64,000 nucleotides of DNA from Kingdonia uniflora (GCA_014058105.1 JACGCM010002375.1:124001-188000), one strand, 5' to 3'; counted from the first letter of the stretch, positions 22,486 through 33,650 are shown. Numbers and translations are program-made. The notes: a model not told the origin generated them from the sequence alone.

Positions 22486-22788
22486 CTAAACCGCACCGAC
22501 AGAACCGGAGCCTTCCTTCCTAACCAGTTCCCTGGCCCGGGCAACAAGAGTTGCGCTCCGCGCCATTGGATGTAGGATAACCGTCTGCAACTGACAATAC
22601 AAATAGAAATCCTCCCTCCACAACGCCGCCTCAGCCTCAAACATTCTTTCGTAGCTCGCCTCACGCGGCGGCAATGGTGGACCGTTCAAATTAACCAAAC
22701 CAAAATAACGCAGCACCAGTTCGTCATACAGCTGCTTAATACTGCGAGAAGCGGCCTCCCGACGACTCTGAGACCTCGTCTTCACCAT
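22486..22788 (-). CDS. Unrecognised 100-codon ORF at the transposase end of the MULE
   Basis: An open frame from ATG (22786-22788) to TGA, starting MVKTRSQSRREAASRSIKQL and ending RKEGSGSVGAV. It is basic at the N terminus, then helical with many Arg, Glu, Leu and aromatic residues (YDELVLRYFGLVNLNG, AALWREDFYLYCQLQT). No signal peptide or membrane segment. It is clearly more GC-rich than its surroundings and has no interruption, unlike everything else in the element. It lies upstream of the transposase on the same strand. I do not recognise the family; it could be a transposon accessory protein or a captured host fragment. Confidence 0.5.
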   Translation of the reverse strand: MVKTRSQSRREAASRSIKQLYDELVLRYFGLVNLNGPPLPPREASYERMFEAEAALWREDFYLYCQLQTVILHPMARSATLVARARELVRKEGSGSVGAV

Positions 22789-22789
22789 C

Positions 22790-22850
22790 TCCGCTCACTC
22801 TGCACAGTAATATTATCGAGCCGCTCACTCTGCACAGTAATATTGTCGAG
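22790..22850. repeat. 31-bp direct duplication
   Basis: CCGCTCACTCTGCACAGTAA and the following bases occur twice in tandem (22790-22820 and 22821-22850), at the start of palindrome array 7. Confidence 0.85.
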
Positions 22851-23064
22851 CTCGACAATTTAGTTACTGTGCCTGAAATATTCATATGTAATATTGTCGA
22901 GTTCGATAATTTAGTTATTATGCATTAAACATTCACATGTAATATTTTTGAGTTCGACAATTCAACTAGTGTGTCTCCAACAGTCATATATAATATTGTC
23001 GAATTCGACAATTATAGTAGTGTATGTGAGGATGGCACTACTGATAATTGTCGAATCCGACAAT
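22842..23064. repeat. Palindrome array 7 (5 units, 51-52 bp spacing)
   Basis: Units start at 22842 (core GAGCTC), 22893, 22944, 22995 (perfect) and 23047, spaced 51, 51, 51 and 52. The spacers share a TAGT(A/T)(G/A)TG...CATATGTAAT-like pattern. This array separates the 100-codon ORF from the right terminal repeat. Confidence 0.95.
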
Positions 23065-23449
23065 TATTTAGTCTCAGTTCAGTGTTATGCTACTAAATTA
23101 TCGAACTCTCATGGGACCCACCTGCAGGTAATCAATTAAAGCAAAATTGCATAAGAAATTACATTCTTCTAACAAATTTCACAACATAGAAGTCCACTAC
23201 TGTCGACTAAGTGTCATAAAGTACTTGTCGAGTAAGTTTACTGCCAGCAAGGGTGTCGGAGTTCTTTGGAGAGATCAATTTCACCTTTAATGGCAGAATC
23301 GCTTCCCTTTCGAGACTAAAATTTCACCTCTAATGGCAGAAATCGCAAGCAAGAGTGTGTGATATGAGAGAGAGAGAGAGAGAGACTTGAGTGATGGGTT
23401 TCTCCAATTACGAATTTTTGATCGAATTTGAAATTAAAATTTCTTGAGA

Positions 23450-23613
23450 GTGAGAGAGGAAAATGTCTGCCAGCTAGAGAGAGTGGGGCAGGTAGGACCC
23501 AATAATTTTTTACCTAATTTCCCTTATAGGAAATCCCCAAATTTTGAGAACCACTCATCGTGGTTGAGTAAGACTTGAATGTTTGAGACTTGAGTGTCTC
23601 TAAATCCGCTCCC
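23450..23613 (-). repeat. MULE terminal inverted repeat, right
   Basis: Reverse complement of the left arm at 10503-10685; the outermost bases read GGGAGCGGATTTAGAG on the - strand. A GA microsatellite at about 23367-23387 lies just inside, opposite the CT tract of the left end. Confidence 0.93.
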
Positions 23614-23622
23614 TTAAGAAAT
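23614..23622. repeat. MULE target-site duplication, right copy
   Basis: TTAAGAAAT, matching 10494-10502. Confidence 0.95.
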
Positions 23623-23668
23623 ATGTCAACTATCTTGTTATCATTTTCTAATGTTTAGAGTATGTTTT

Positions 23669-24242
23669 GCAGATTGTTATCTTTATCAAATCTCACATAT
23701 TTAGCCGGAGAAAACCTATTGATGGGTTGAAGTACATGATCGAAGTGTTAGGTCCAAATGCTAAGAGAGGAAAGGGCCGTGTTCTAAGGCTACCTACTTT
23801 ATCTGATACATCCACACAACCTTACAAAGAGGAGAAACCAGTAAGTCGCAGTCTCCCTCCTTCTAGAGAACGAAGGTAACTACCGAGTTTGAGTTTCAGA
23901 TATGCATCAGATCCATAGAACTTCTGTGTGTGATGTTTGTGCTAGAGAACATAAAGAAATAACATTTATTAATCATTTTTTTTCTTTTTCTTTCACTTTA
24001 CTACTCAATTATGTAGGCTTTTTCCTTGTGAAATTATCCAAATTGTGTGTGTATGTAGACTTATTTTTGAAGATAAATAAACCATTTCTCGGTATCACTA
24101 CAGTTTTTCCATAAGGCAGAGTTACTATTATATCTAGTATCGGTCCAATCTTTCAGAAGTTCTCAGATGACAGAGAACAAATACCAAATGACACTTCACC
24201 TGGAGGCCATGTAGTTTGCACTCTTCCAATTTGTCAAGGAAA
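23669..24242 (+). pseudogene. Two exon-like blocks of an unrecognised host gene
   Basis: Block 1 (about 23672-23850) follows TTTTGCAG and ends before GTAAGT; it reads SHIFSRRKPIDGLKYM then EVLGPNAKRGKGRVLRLP and PTLSDTSTQPYKEEKP. Block 2 (about 24132-24241) follows TCTAG and ends before GTAACA; it reads IGPIFQKFSDDREQIPND and GGHVVCTLPICQGK. Both have coding character and splice-like borders. A diverged copy of block 1 is at 40142-40320, also open. I do not recognise the protein. These may be terminal exons of a gene whose upstream part was displaced; no other exons were found nearby. Confidence 0.45.
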
Positions 24243-25546
24243 GGTAACACTTGAGAATGGATTCTTGAACATCTGATTTTTTGGGATGACGTCCATGATA
24301 ATGGGATAGCCTTCAGAAATAAAATAAGAAGAGTTGGACTGGATAGAAGGGTTACTTGGAGAGGTTGAAGGAGTTTTTTCTTCTTTTTACGCGGTCTTCT
24401 ATTTTGCAGATATTTTTTAAATACAGTGTGAACTATGTAGAACGAGCTACAAAATTCTTGAACTATGATTCAACAATTTATATTCAATAGTTTTCTGTAA
24501 GCAATTACATATGGTCTAACAACATTTATATCATTTGCTTAATAATCCATACAATACTAGTTAAGAGTCAAAATTAAATCTTCGTCATTAACAGAAGTCC
24601 GTTGAGGCCTATAAATGAAACTCATCACGACTTAGTTGTTCAGTAGAGCACTTGGCGTCAAGCAATTATCTCGATATGCAAGCACAAGAAAATGCCAGAT
24701 ACACCATTTAGCGCAGTAGGGCCACTAAATGGTCATACTTGTGGCACAACATTCAGTGTACCCACAGGCACACCACGACGTAAAAACAAAACAAAAAATG
24801 CTTAACAGTCAATATTTGTCAGGACGGATCCATAAATCGATTATTATGATTGAAATAATAATTTAGACCCCTAAATAATGCTATCATTATCCATTATTCA
24901 TAGCGAACGTATCCGTAAAAAGAAAAACTTGATTTGGAACTTTCTACTTTACTTAAAGCATCACTCCAACAATTATGATTAAATAAATGACAGGAAAGAT
25001 GTTTTCCTATGCTATGTTTCATTGCCAAGAAATATTGTACTTAAAATGTCATTTTCTCCGAAAAAGCAGACCTGATCTGTTAACTGTTCGAACTGAACAA
25101 GTCCATTCAAGCAAAATCCAATCACATAAATTGGCAGGCTTCAAAGGCAAAAATTCCAATAACAAAGTGTAAATACCAAACGCGGAGTCAGTTAGGACTA
25201 AGGTGTATCTTCACTTCAAAGCAGTATACAAAAGGAAAAATATCATTTGAAAACTTCAAGTAATTGGTACAATGAGAAAATTATTTGCTATTACATTCAT
25301 GGAAAACTTATAAAATTACAACTCCTTTAAACAATCTAAAAGTAGAAAGAAAGAAGATAAAAAAAAAGGTAATCAAATAATTATAAGCTTTCCTGAAAGG
25401 CTGAAGAGAGCAAAATTGTGGTCAGGGGAGAGGACCGAACAAAATTACATCTACAAAGAGGGCCTATGCTACCTAGCATACTCAAAACCAAAACCTTTGA
25501 AAAAGATACCCGCAATTTATATCCGTACATGAACTTAACAAAATTA
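24243..25546. other. 3' flank of the PELP1-like gene, no gene
   Basis: AT-rich non-coding DNA containing the 3' UTR of the PELP1-like gene near 25400-25546. Parts recur at 46385-46440 (about 24640-24690) and 55115-55345 (about 25090-25315). Confidence 0.6.
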
Positions 25547-28500
25547 CTAGTCGGATTCTGTATCTGGATCATTAGCAACAACATCCGGAAGAGACTCTAA
25601 ATCTGAGTCATTACCCCATCTATCAGAATAAAATTTGTTTGTTTCGCCGTGAACCAGCGGATTAGCCACATCAACCATGGCCTCTTCACCAGATACCATC
25701 TCGTTGACTATCACAACATCGTCTCTATGATTCGATACTCCACCAGAATGTGCCACGACACCATTATATGAAGTCCCGGCATCACCACCATTAATGGGAG
25801 TTTGCAACCTCTCGAAATCAATCATAACCTCATTGTTTCCGTCTCCCAAGTCCACATTAGTAATGACTTCCTCCGCGACCCGCGCTTCAATAACTGGGGT
25901 TTCCAAAAGAGATTTCTTTGCAGGTGGATCTTCAGTGGGCCGCTGAACAATCTTCTGAAAAGGTTCATCAGTAATGTCCATTATCGTTTCTGCGCTTCTT
26001 ACTGTTGTTTCATCCTCTTCACCATTACCCACCCAGCTGTTATACAGGTCATCATAGGCATCTTGGCCCTCCCTTTCTTGTAAGCTTCTGGAAAATGGGT
26101 TACTGGGGTTCTTAGCACTGCTGTGTTTCTGAGAAGCAGTAAATAAACTGTCTGGCAACCCTCGGTCATAGCCTTTGTCAAGTGCATCATGGCTACTGGT
26201 AGGGAAATCCTCAAGTGGTAGGGCTCGAGGATGTATGAGAACTTCCAAGGCCAATAGAGCATGTGCACAAAATTCAGCAAGCTTTGTTCCCATTTCTTGC
26301 TTTCCTGGAAAACCAATTTTCAGGTGGAAGGGTGTTTAAAGAAGCGTAAAGAGAGTTGGTAGCATACTAGCATAAGATGCAATATCATAATGTTTCTAGC
26401 AAATATCATATGCATCGGTTCCTGTGTTGCTAGATGATATTATTACAGAATGAGCATGTGTTTGACCAACACACATATACCTACTACGAAGTAGATATGA
26501 TAGGAGTTGGATTTAACGACATTGGGCCAAAAATTAGACTATCCTTTTTTATGAGAAGATGGTCCCGTTCTGCACTTCGAAGGTCCTAAATATAGATAAT
26601 CTGATAAATGTTTGAAGTTCTAATTATTGGAGATCAACCTCACAAAAAAACAATCAAAGGTTTATAAATGGACAGCTAAGAATGGGCTATATCTTTTTCC
26701 TAAACACAGAATAATAGTAATTTGAGATTTAATCTTTTGCTAAATAGGAATCATAAAGTAACTAAGGACTACAGTGAAACCTGTATAATTGCACCTATAC
26801 GCATACACAAATTTCTCTACCTCAACTTAGAGATCTTCTATAATATTTACCTCTACGAAAAAGATGAAGACCCTCAGCCAAATATGGGGGGCGATGAAGT
26901 GCTGGGGAGAGAAGAGATGCCAAAAGCGCACGTAATGCTGCAAGCTGAAAATCTGCCCAAGTTGGAGTGATCTCACTGGAAGGGGCGGAACCACCCTTTT
27001 CCTCATTCACCCATTTCCCATCACAGGCTTTTGTTGCTACAGTTACCAAAAGGAGATCAACATCTGATCGCCAAGACTCAGATCTCAAAGCTCCACCCTG
27101 GAAATATTCTAGAACCAATCATGCTTCTTTACAAAATATGTGATTAAACAAGAACAAAAGATATAAAACAGTTACATTTTTCTAAACAAAAATTCAGCTA
27201 ATCATTGAAATGGTAAGATATGCAAAATAAAATAAAATATGGCATTTACAGTGTTTGCCATGACTAAATGTAATATTAGCAGTTTAATAGGTGTTTTAGG
27301 GTTTTTCAGTGGTGTGTGCTTGCGCGTGGGGCGTGGGAATTTTGGTTAAGTTGATATATGCCATTTTTATCTATCAACACACCACAACAATCTATTGGTC
27401 CAATACAACAGGAATTCTGGTTAGTCGCTCTGATTTTAAGTTCCTACGTAGCAAGGCAGTGTCACCATTTCTACCTACTTTCTACAAATAATTCCTTCAA
27501 AAAGAGATTTGGTTACATAATGATCCATAAACTAAGTTGTTCAAGTACAACAATTTAATAGTTGAAATCTATTCTTGCTAGCTCAGAAGTCTAGAAGACT
27601 GGTAATTTTCACTACACTCAATTTTCCTGGTTGGTATTTTATAAGCTGTTGACATACATCTAGCCAATACAATTTGGGTTTATACAAGGAACGTGTAGAA
27701 GTTTTACATCAATCCGACACAAGCTTTAATAACTTACAATGGTAAGAAGAGCTTCTAATGCCTGAAGTGCAGCTATTTGGACAGAGATAGGAGTGATTGA
27801 TTTATTTTTAGGTTCCACCTCCAAACTCTGGTGCTCTGCTAGAGACCCAGTTGAAGTGCTTTGCTTCCTTTTTCTGTTGCTAGGTGGATTATATTTGTAC
27901 GTTGCGGCTTTTGAATATGTATTGGAAGATGCTAGACCACTACCGTGGCTAACGGAATCCAAATCAACGATTGCATTGTTGATTACATCCTGGGCAAGAT
28001 ATAAAGCCATTCCTGTTCAAAAGCCAAATTCGCCAATTAGTAACTACACAAATATGAGGCAAAGAAACTACATCTAAGGGATTACTGCATACCAACACCC
28101 ATGGATATCAGCAAAATCTGCATGACTGAATACACCTTTATCCGTAACGCTGACGATTCACACTTCTTGAAATACTCCTTGAGGAGTCTGACAACACCCG
28201 CTGCATGTGGTAAGAGTTGGCTGCCAGAAAACCACAATCGTGGTTAAATCATGAAGATAACAACCTCTCTATATAAATAAGACGATTTCTGCACAATTTA
28301 CCTGCGAATGCCTTTAATAACAGCTATTAAAAGATCCAAACCGTGCAAGTGCAAAATCGAAAGATCTGAACAGATAAACTCTTGCTGCATGACTGTTATA
28401 AAGGGAATTGTGTTTGGCGACAATGAACCATCTACCAATAACACTCTACTAACAAGTTCTAGTAAAGGCTGAATAGGAACAGTAACCTGTTTTGGCATAA

Positions 28501-31500
28501 GATAATACTTTTTAATATAAAAGAAAGGGGAAACCAGTAATATCATGTATTTGAAGATGTGCAAAAACCAATCATATGAAGGAAAACAATCTGAATTATT
28601 TCCAAGAGAATGAAGTATAGACTCGACCTGAACGGGATATGGACTAGTAAGCATCTTACAACAGCATGACATCAACACTGACGCTTTAGACATTATCACT
28701 TGCTCAGACCTATTCTCTGCCTTATGGGATGCATCTTCACCACCTAAGGGGGAAGGGGCATCTTTTCCAGGTGGAACTAAGAGTTTAAGAGCTTCACGAT
28801 CTTTACCTTCTGCAAATTATGCGGACAGATGAAAGAGGTAAAGCAATTGGAAACACAAAAAATACAAATATCATGTGTTTCGCCGACACACAGCATTTTG
28901 AGATACCCATAGCCCAAGAAAGGCTTTTTATACGTATTTGGACAACACTCTACAAGTCTACGGCCATAACATGAGATGCGTAATCAAGAAGCATGGCTAT
29001 GATGAATTATTCAATACCTTTCTCTAAACCTTGAAAGGTAACAGTAAGATGATTGTTTATTGTTATTAGAGTTTTTTGCATCATTAAGGACCAGCTACCC
29101 TCATCTCCTTTTGTCTTCGGAAGCAACGCTAAGCAATCAGCGAACTTCTAAAAAGACAAAGAAAATAGCAAGAATAAAATGAGATTATACCTTACGAAGA
29201 TAAGTATAAAACTGGAGTATTTATTAGTGAAAAAAAAAACAAATGGCAATCACCTTCAATATACTCGGCTTGCATTTGACTAACATGATTTTTGAATAAA
29301 TAACAGCCTCAACCTGCCAAAATTAATAAAACATCCTGATTATCAACCTAAAGCAGCTATACTTGATTGGGTCATCACCAATACTATGTTGAAGCACTGG
29401 TGAAAGAATCCTTTTGGAACCGTTGAAATTAGACCCCTATGTAATCAAACATGTCTACAGGGAGTGTAATGGTGCTGCTGATGCTCTAGCTAGCCTTTTG
29501 ATTGTGCTAGGTGGGATGGAGATTAAGCCTGAAGACTTCACTAAGGAGTTGAAAAAGATTGTTGATAATGATGCTGCTGGGAAAGATTACTTTAGAGTCA
29601 TCTAAGTTTTCTTTTTTCTGTTTTCTAAACAGGTTTTTGTTTACTCTTGTACTTCTCCTAACTTTTGTGGCTAGCCTCCCTGTAGTGGACTGAGCAACCA
29701 CCTAGGAGCATGTCTTTCTCACCCCTTTGGGGTCTGGAGATTGTCTCCAAACTTTGTATATGTTTTCTCTTTTTTGGTATATATTTTAGGGGGTATCCTC
29801 AGCTTGCCTGCCAAAAAAAAAAAAAAAAAAGTGCATACATGTTATAATCATCCAATTCTCTCTGATTATTTGATACACACTAAAAAGTGTTAATGTTACT
29901 ATGACCGTTTAAGTTGTTTAGCTTAATCGTTGGTAGCTCCTTATCCATATTCTCGATTATTGTGGTGGTTGAGGCCTTAAAAGAATTATTAAATAAAGCT
30001 GCTGAAAATGGAGGGATGAAGGATTTCTGACTGGTGATACATCTTTAGTCTGCAGATGACACTTTGGTCTTCGGGGCCCTCACAAATGCAGTTGAGAATC
30101 CTCATAGGCTTCTTATATTGTTTTGAGGTGTACCGGAACGTAGTATTACTCTGAAGAGAACTAAGTTAATTTTAAAGGCCATTGACCACCTTCATTATTC
30201 CAATGCATGAATATGTGGATTGTTTTTTCAAGGAAACACATCTAACGTGCTTTCAACCTGTAATGTAATAGTCCTTTGAAGAATTTTTTGGACTACAGTA
30301 AGCCTATTTGGCTTTTCCACCCCTTTGCGGTATTTGGCCATTTTGCTAAGAGGAATGCAAGGAAATTTAAAGAGGGTCAGCTTGGCAGCTCTTTGATGTT
30401 TTGTGCTAGTTTTCAGAGGGCGGTACTGTTTTCTTCCTTGAGAGTGGATGTGCTTCTATTGTGTTTGTTATGGGTCACATTTCATTTCTTTATTCCAAGC
30501 AATTTATAAGAAAGAAAAAGAAAACTCAACGAAGCTCTGTTCACATTTTTTTGTGGTTTGATGTGAAACAAAGCAAGAAAAATCTAAACTAAGAAAAAGC
30601 ATAAATATAACTAACATTGTCATAACAACGGTGCAAAGAAGATGGGAAGAACTTCATAATGGTGCGCAGCAAAACAACTGTTCCTTCCTACAATAGATTA
30701 CGCAAATTAGTCTCAAAAGTTCAAATTATATGAACTGAATGTCTGAATAGTATACTATGCTGCTAAGTACTAACCCAAAGAGCCTCTGAGCCATCCTCCG
30801 ATAACAACTTCAGAAGGGGTTGAATAAGCTTCCCGGCATTGGACGTCGCATCTTTCTTCACATTGGAAAATTCGCTCAACCTAATGTCAGAAATCAGCAT
30901 ATCATGCAGCAGATTTTTTTTAAAAGAATTCTTCTTGCAACAATTGAAACATAATAAATACGTACCTTATGAGCAAATCTGACATGGAAGCGCATGATGC
31001 GACCTTCACAAATTGAGAATCTGATGGGGTCTGCTTAACCAGAAGAAATATTCCACGAGTAAAATGACAAAAAAACTACATTATCATATTCATTATTTAA
31101 ATGAAAAGATACAATAGTGTTTAATACTGGTTCATGAATGTATAAGAATTAGTATCCCTAAAGAGGGGCTTTAATCTCCATTAAACAAAAGTATTGAGCC
31201 TTTAAGGTATGTACTGATCCATCTTATGACAAAACCGATACTTTCATAAATAAGTACAAATGAAACTGAAAATAAAACCTGAAATTGCAAGAGGAGCTTC
31301 GAAAACCATGCAGAGTAGGCCCCAAAAAAACGGTCAGCGCTGCATTCTTGGCAAGTCACTCCTATCAAACTGATCCCTGCCCAACATTTATCTGGCTGAA
31401 ACACAATAAACAAATAAATCCCACCCAAAAATTTACGTATCTACATCCACAGCTTAATCAATTGCTCATATAAACAAAAAAAGATAAATTTTTGCTGCCA

Positions 31501-32089
31501 CCCCATGATTCTCCTAGTCATCAATACCAAAAATCATCCATAACTTCTGTACCACAGTTAGCAATACTTGTATATCTACCCCTCCGCATTAAACATGCAA
31601 TTACTCCATTAAAGGGGAAACTTTCATACACATTTCTGTTTATACTTAAACCCCAGTCTATTAAATTGTTAAAATGAGCAACCAAAATTAAAAGGCGAAA
31701 CATTTTCGCATTTTCATAATGCACAAACCCACCCAACTCTTGATAAAACCCAAAAAAAAACTCATCTTATATGTAACTAATCGAAAACGGGTTGTTATTA
31801 AATCGAGAAATTTGTATACCATGTTGCTTGAAACAAGCAAGATCAAGCGATCAACCCAAGCATCAACAGCTGATTTCCACTTATCAATGAGCTTTTGATC
31901 AACTTTGGGTTCTCTAAATGATTCAGATAAAAGCCCTAGATTCTTGATTGATGAAACCAAGTTGAAGAGCTCTTGAGGAGAGGGAAATGGGTTGCTATCA
32001 TCCGGAAGGTGGTCTTTAATTAAGCGACGGAGCTTTGCGGGTTTTAATCTGACGTCATACATGTTGTTGTAGAACTCCATTGATGACAT
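25547..32089 (-). CDS. PELP1/RIX1-like ribosome-biogenesis protein, 13 exons, 864 aa
   Basis: Exons in transcript order: 32089-31820, 31395-31279, 31030-30966, 30880-30775, 30687-30616, 29313-29254, 29147-29018, 28809-28628, 28486-28302, 28220-28093, 28012-27738, 27097-26851, 26304-25547. All borders are GT/AG, all phases join and the sum is 2595 bp (864 codons and TAG). The N-terminal RIX1 domain shows NNMYDVRLKPAKLRRLIKD and, across the first junction, LVSSNM/PDKCWAGISLIGVTCQE. A helical-repeat middle follows (PHAAGVVRLLKEYFKK). The C terminus is acidic, ending SDLESLPDVV and DPDTESD. PELP1/RIX1 proteins scaffold a nuclear complex for 60S pre-rRNA processing. ATG 32089 is the first in-frame ATG. 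Intron 5 carries LINE debris without touching splice sites. Confidence 0.88.
29375..29830 (+). mobile_element. LINE 3' end with poly(A), in PELP1-like intron 5
   Basis: Reads the C terminus of a LINE RNase H (HVYRECNGAADALASLLIV, to a stop at 29603), a 200-bp 3' UTR and an 18-base A run at 29813-29830. 5'-truncated and opposite in strand to the host gene. Confidence 0.85.
29940..30510 (+). mobile_element. Decayed LINE reverse-transcriptase fragment in PELP1-like intron 5
   Basis: Reads VVVEALKELLNKAAENGGMK, then the catalytic box as SADDTLVFGALTNA near 30052-30093, then, past stops, a block like the LINE region before RNase H (FGHFAKRNARKFKEGQ, about 30335-30380). Same strand as the neighbouring LINE 3' end but out of normal domain order, so it is a separate or rearranged piece. 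Confidence 0.7.
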
Positions 32090-32106
32090 TGGAGGGAAAC
32101 TTTGAA

Positions 32107-32115
32107 TTAGGGTTT
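32107..32115 (-). promoter_or_regulatory. Telo-box AAACCCTAA in the 5' leader of the PELP1-like gene
   Basis: AAACCCTAA on the - strand, 18 bp before the ATG. Telo-boxes are frequent near start sites of plant ribosomal-protein and ribosome-biogenesis genes, which fits the call. Function is inferred from position. Confidence 0.5.
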
Positions 32116-32219
32116 TGTGTTTATCAGAGAGGGGATTTACAGGGGGGTTTAAGAACGTTGTATTGTCTTCAACAGTTTTCGTCTGATCCAATTTAGATTG
32201 AAACTGCCAAATGGTATGG

Positions 32220-32537
32220 CAACATTAGAGCATCGCGACAAGTGATTTGTGCTTGTGCTTGTGCTTGTGCTTGATGAATAGTGATGAACACCTGTTCAAA
32301 TGCTCCAGTAGTGCTTGTCTAGATTTTTAAAATCAAGAAAAAGAAGCTCATAACAGTTATGCGCCTCTACCTAATTAAAGAGGCTCCTAACGGTTATGAG
32401 TGCCACCAATAGTTTTTATACAGAGGCTCATAATAATTATGCGTCTCTTTTTAATTATAGATATCTCACAATTGTAATGTGTACCTTACATATATTTTTC
32501 AGACGAGCTCCAAGCTCCCAATGGAAACTTGGGGATT
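32220..32537. other. Upstream region of the PELP1-like gene, short repeats only
   Basis: Contains four tandem GTGCTT units (about 32248-32272) and three similar blocks around CTCATAA(C/T)(A/G)(G/A)TTATG(C/A)G (32345-32460). No gene. Confidence 0.5.
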
Positions 32538-32542
32538 GTAAT

Positions 32543-32835
32543 TGTTAGAGTTTTCTGATAAACTCCTAAACAAAGCTTAGATTAAAAACAAGAAGCAAAG
32601 AGAAGAACTCAAAGGAGAAGACTTATTAACTTCTTTAATTAAACAACATAACTAGGTTCTCTATTTATAACCCAGCAATCATTATCCTAACTTCTAGCTA
32701 CTAGATAACAATGAAAGACTTAAAGACTTATCTAGATTCTAATCTTGGTTCATAGATAACTACTAATCTAACTCAACACTTATCTAAACTTCATCAGCAA
32801 CAAACTTAGTCTTTGAATTAACATAAACTCCAACA
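32543..32835 (-). repeat. copia 3' LTR
   Basis: 293 bp, begins TGTTAGAGTTTTCTG and ends CTCCAACA on the + strand. Partner of 35676-35968. An inner polypurine tract (GAATTAGGGAGGA read on the - strand, 32836-32848) abuts it. Confidence 0.95.
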
Positions 32836-32882
32836 TCCTCCCTAATTCGAAGACCTGTAAAATAATAAGCTAAGGATCTGGA

Positions 32883-33554
32883 CTAAAACACAATGTCCTC
32901 CCTTAGTCCAGACTTCATACCAAGCATCATCTTCAGCTTCACAAATGCATCGAACTTCAACGGCTTCGTAAAAATATCAACAACTTGATCTTCGGACTTG
33001 CAATATACTAACTCCACCCCGTTCTTCTTCACATGATCTCGAATAAAATGATATCGCATATCAATATGACTAGCTTTTCCATGACTTACCAGATTTTTTG
33101 CTAAAGCAATAGCTGAGACATTATCCACCCAAATTCTTGTTGGATCTTTCACAGGAACCTTGATTTGTGCCAACACATTTCGTAACCAAAGAGCTTGGCG
33201 TACACCATAAGTCGTTGCGACGTACTTCGCTTCACATGTAGATAATGCAACAATGGGTTGTTTATAAGAGGTCCACGAAAATGCAACTGATCCAAGGTGA
33301 AAAGCATATCCAAATGTGCTTTTCCGATCATCGGGATCTCCTTTCCAATCACTATCTGTAAAACCTACAAGATCATTGTAAAATAGTCCATGGTTGGAGG
33401 TGCCTTTGATGTAGCGTAAGATCCGTTTCGCTACCACAAGATAAGATTTTCGAGGTGCCTCCATATACCGACTAATCAAACCAACTCCATAAGATAAATC
33501 CGGCCTCGTGCACGCCAAGCGGAGTACGTCGCAGCGACTTATGGTGTACGCCAA
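32883..33554 (-). pseudogene. copia RNase H and 3' end of pol
   Basis: An open frame reading TRPDLSYGVGLISRYMEAP, then KRILRYIKGTSNHGLFY, the RNase H blocks GFTDSDWKGDPDDRKSTFGY and IVALSTCEAKYVA (catalytic Glu), WVDNVSAIALAKN, and HIDMRYHFIRDHVKKN to the stop at 32883. It is the normal C terminus of a copia polyprotein. The first 20 or so codons (MAYTISRC...) are not pol and lie at the inversion junction. Confidence 0.9.
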
Positions 33555-33650
33555 GCTCTTTAGTTACGAAATGTGTTGGCACAAATCAAGGTTCCTGTGA
33601 AAGATCCAACAAGAACTTGGGTGGATAATGTCTCAGCTATTGCTTTACCA
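33505..33650 (+). repeat. Inverted copy of an RNase H piece at the inversion junction
   Basis: The + strand reads AEYVAATYGVRQAL, a TAG, then LRNVLAQIKVPVKDPTRTW and DNVSAIAL. The same coding text is read from the - strand at about 33112-33250. The two arms form an inverted repeat of roughly 140 bp about 260 bp apart. Confidence 0.85.

Larger units (their letters stand above)
10503..23613. mobile_element. Mutator-like element (FAR1-transposase type), 13,111 bp, gene-carrying
   Basis: Bounded by inverted repeats that begin GGGAAAGGATTTAGAG on the left and GGGAGCGGATTTAGAG (reverse complement) on the right, and flanked by perfect 9-bp repeats. Inside: a + strand PMD/coiled-coil/OTU gene (about 11637-19738), a - strand FAR1-like transposase (20455-22319), a - strand 100-codon ORF (22486-22788), a nested hAT (15072-17450) and many copies of an 18-bp palindrome. 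Each end of the element has its own outward-to-inward gene. The transposase lacks its catalytic core, so this copy should be non-autonomous. Confidence 0.95.

Noticed and set aside
11234..23064. CRISPR-like array (short repeats at even spacing)
   Set aside because: The repeat is a degenerate palindrome, spacers are related to each other rather than unique, no cas genes exist and the DNA is from a plant.
28298..28699. 133-codon - strand ORF as one exon
   Set aside because: It reads through an intron. Family alignment and GT/AG borders at 28627 and 28487 split it into PELP1-like exons 8 and 9.
32090..32191. Upstream TTG start for the PELP1-like protein
   Set aside because: No ATG occurs in frame upstream of 32089, and the family begins close to the NNMYDV block.
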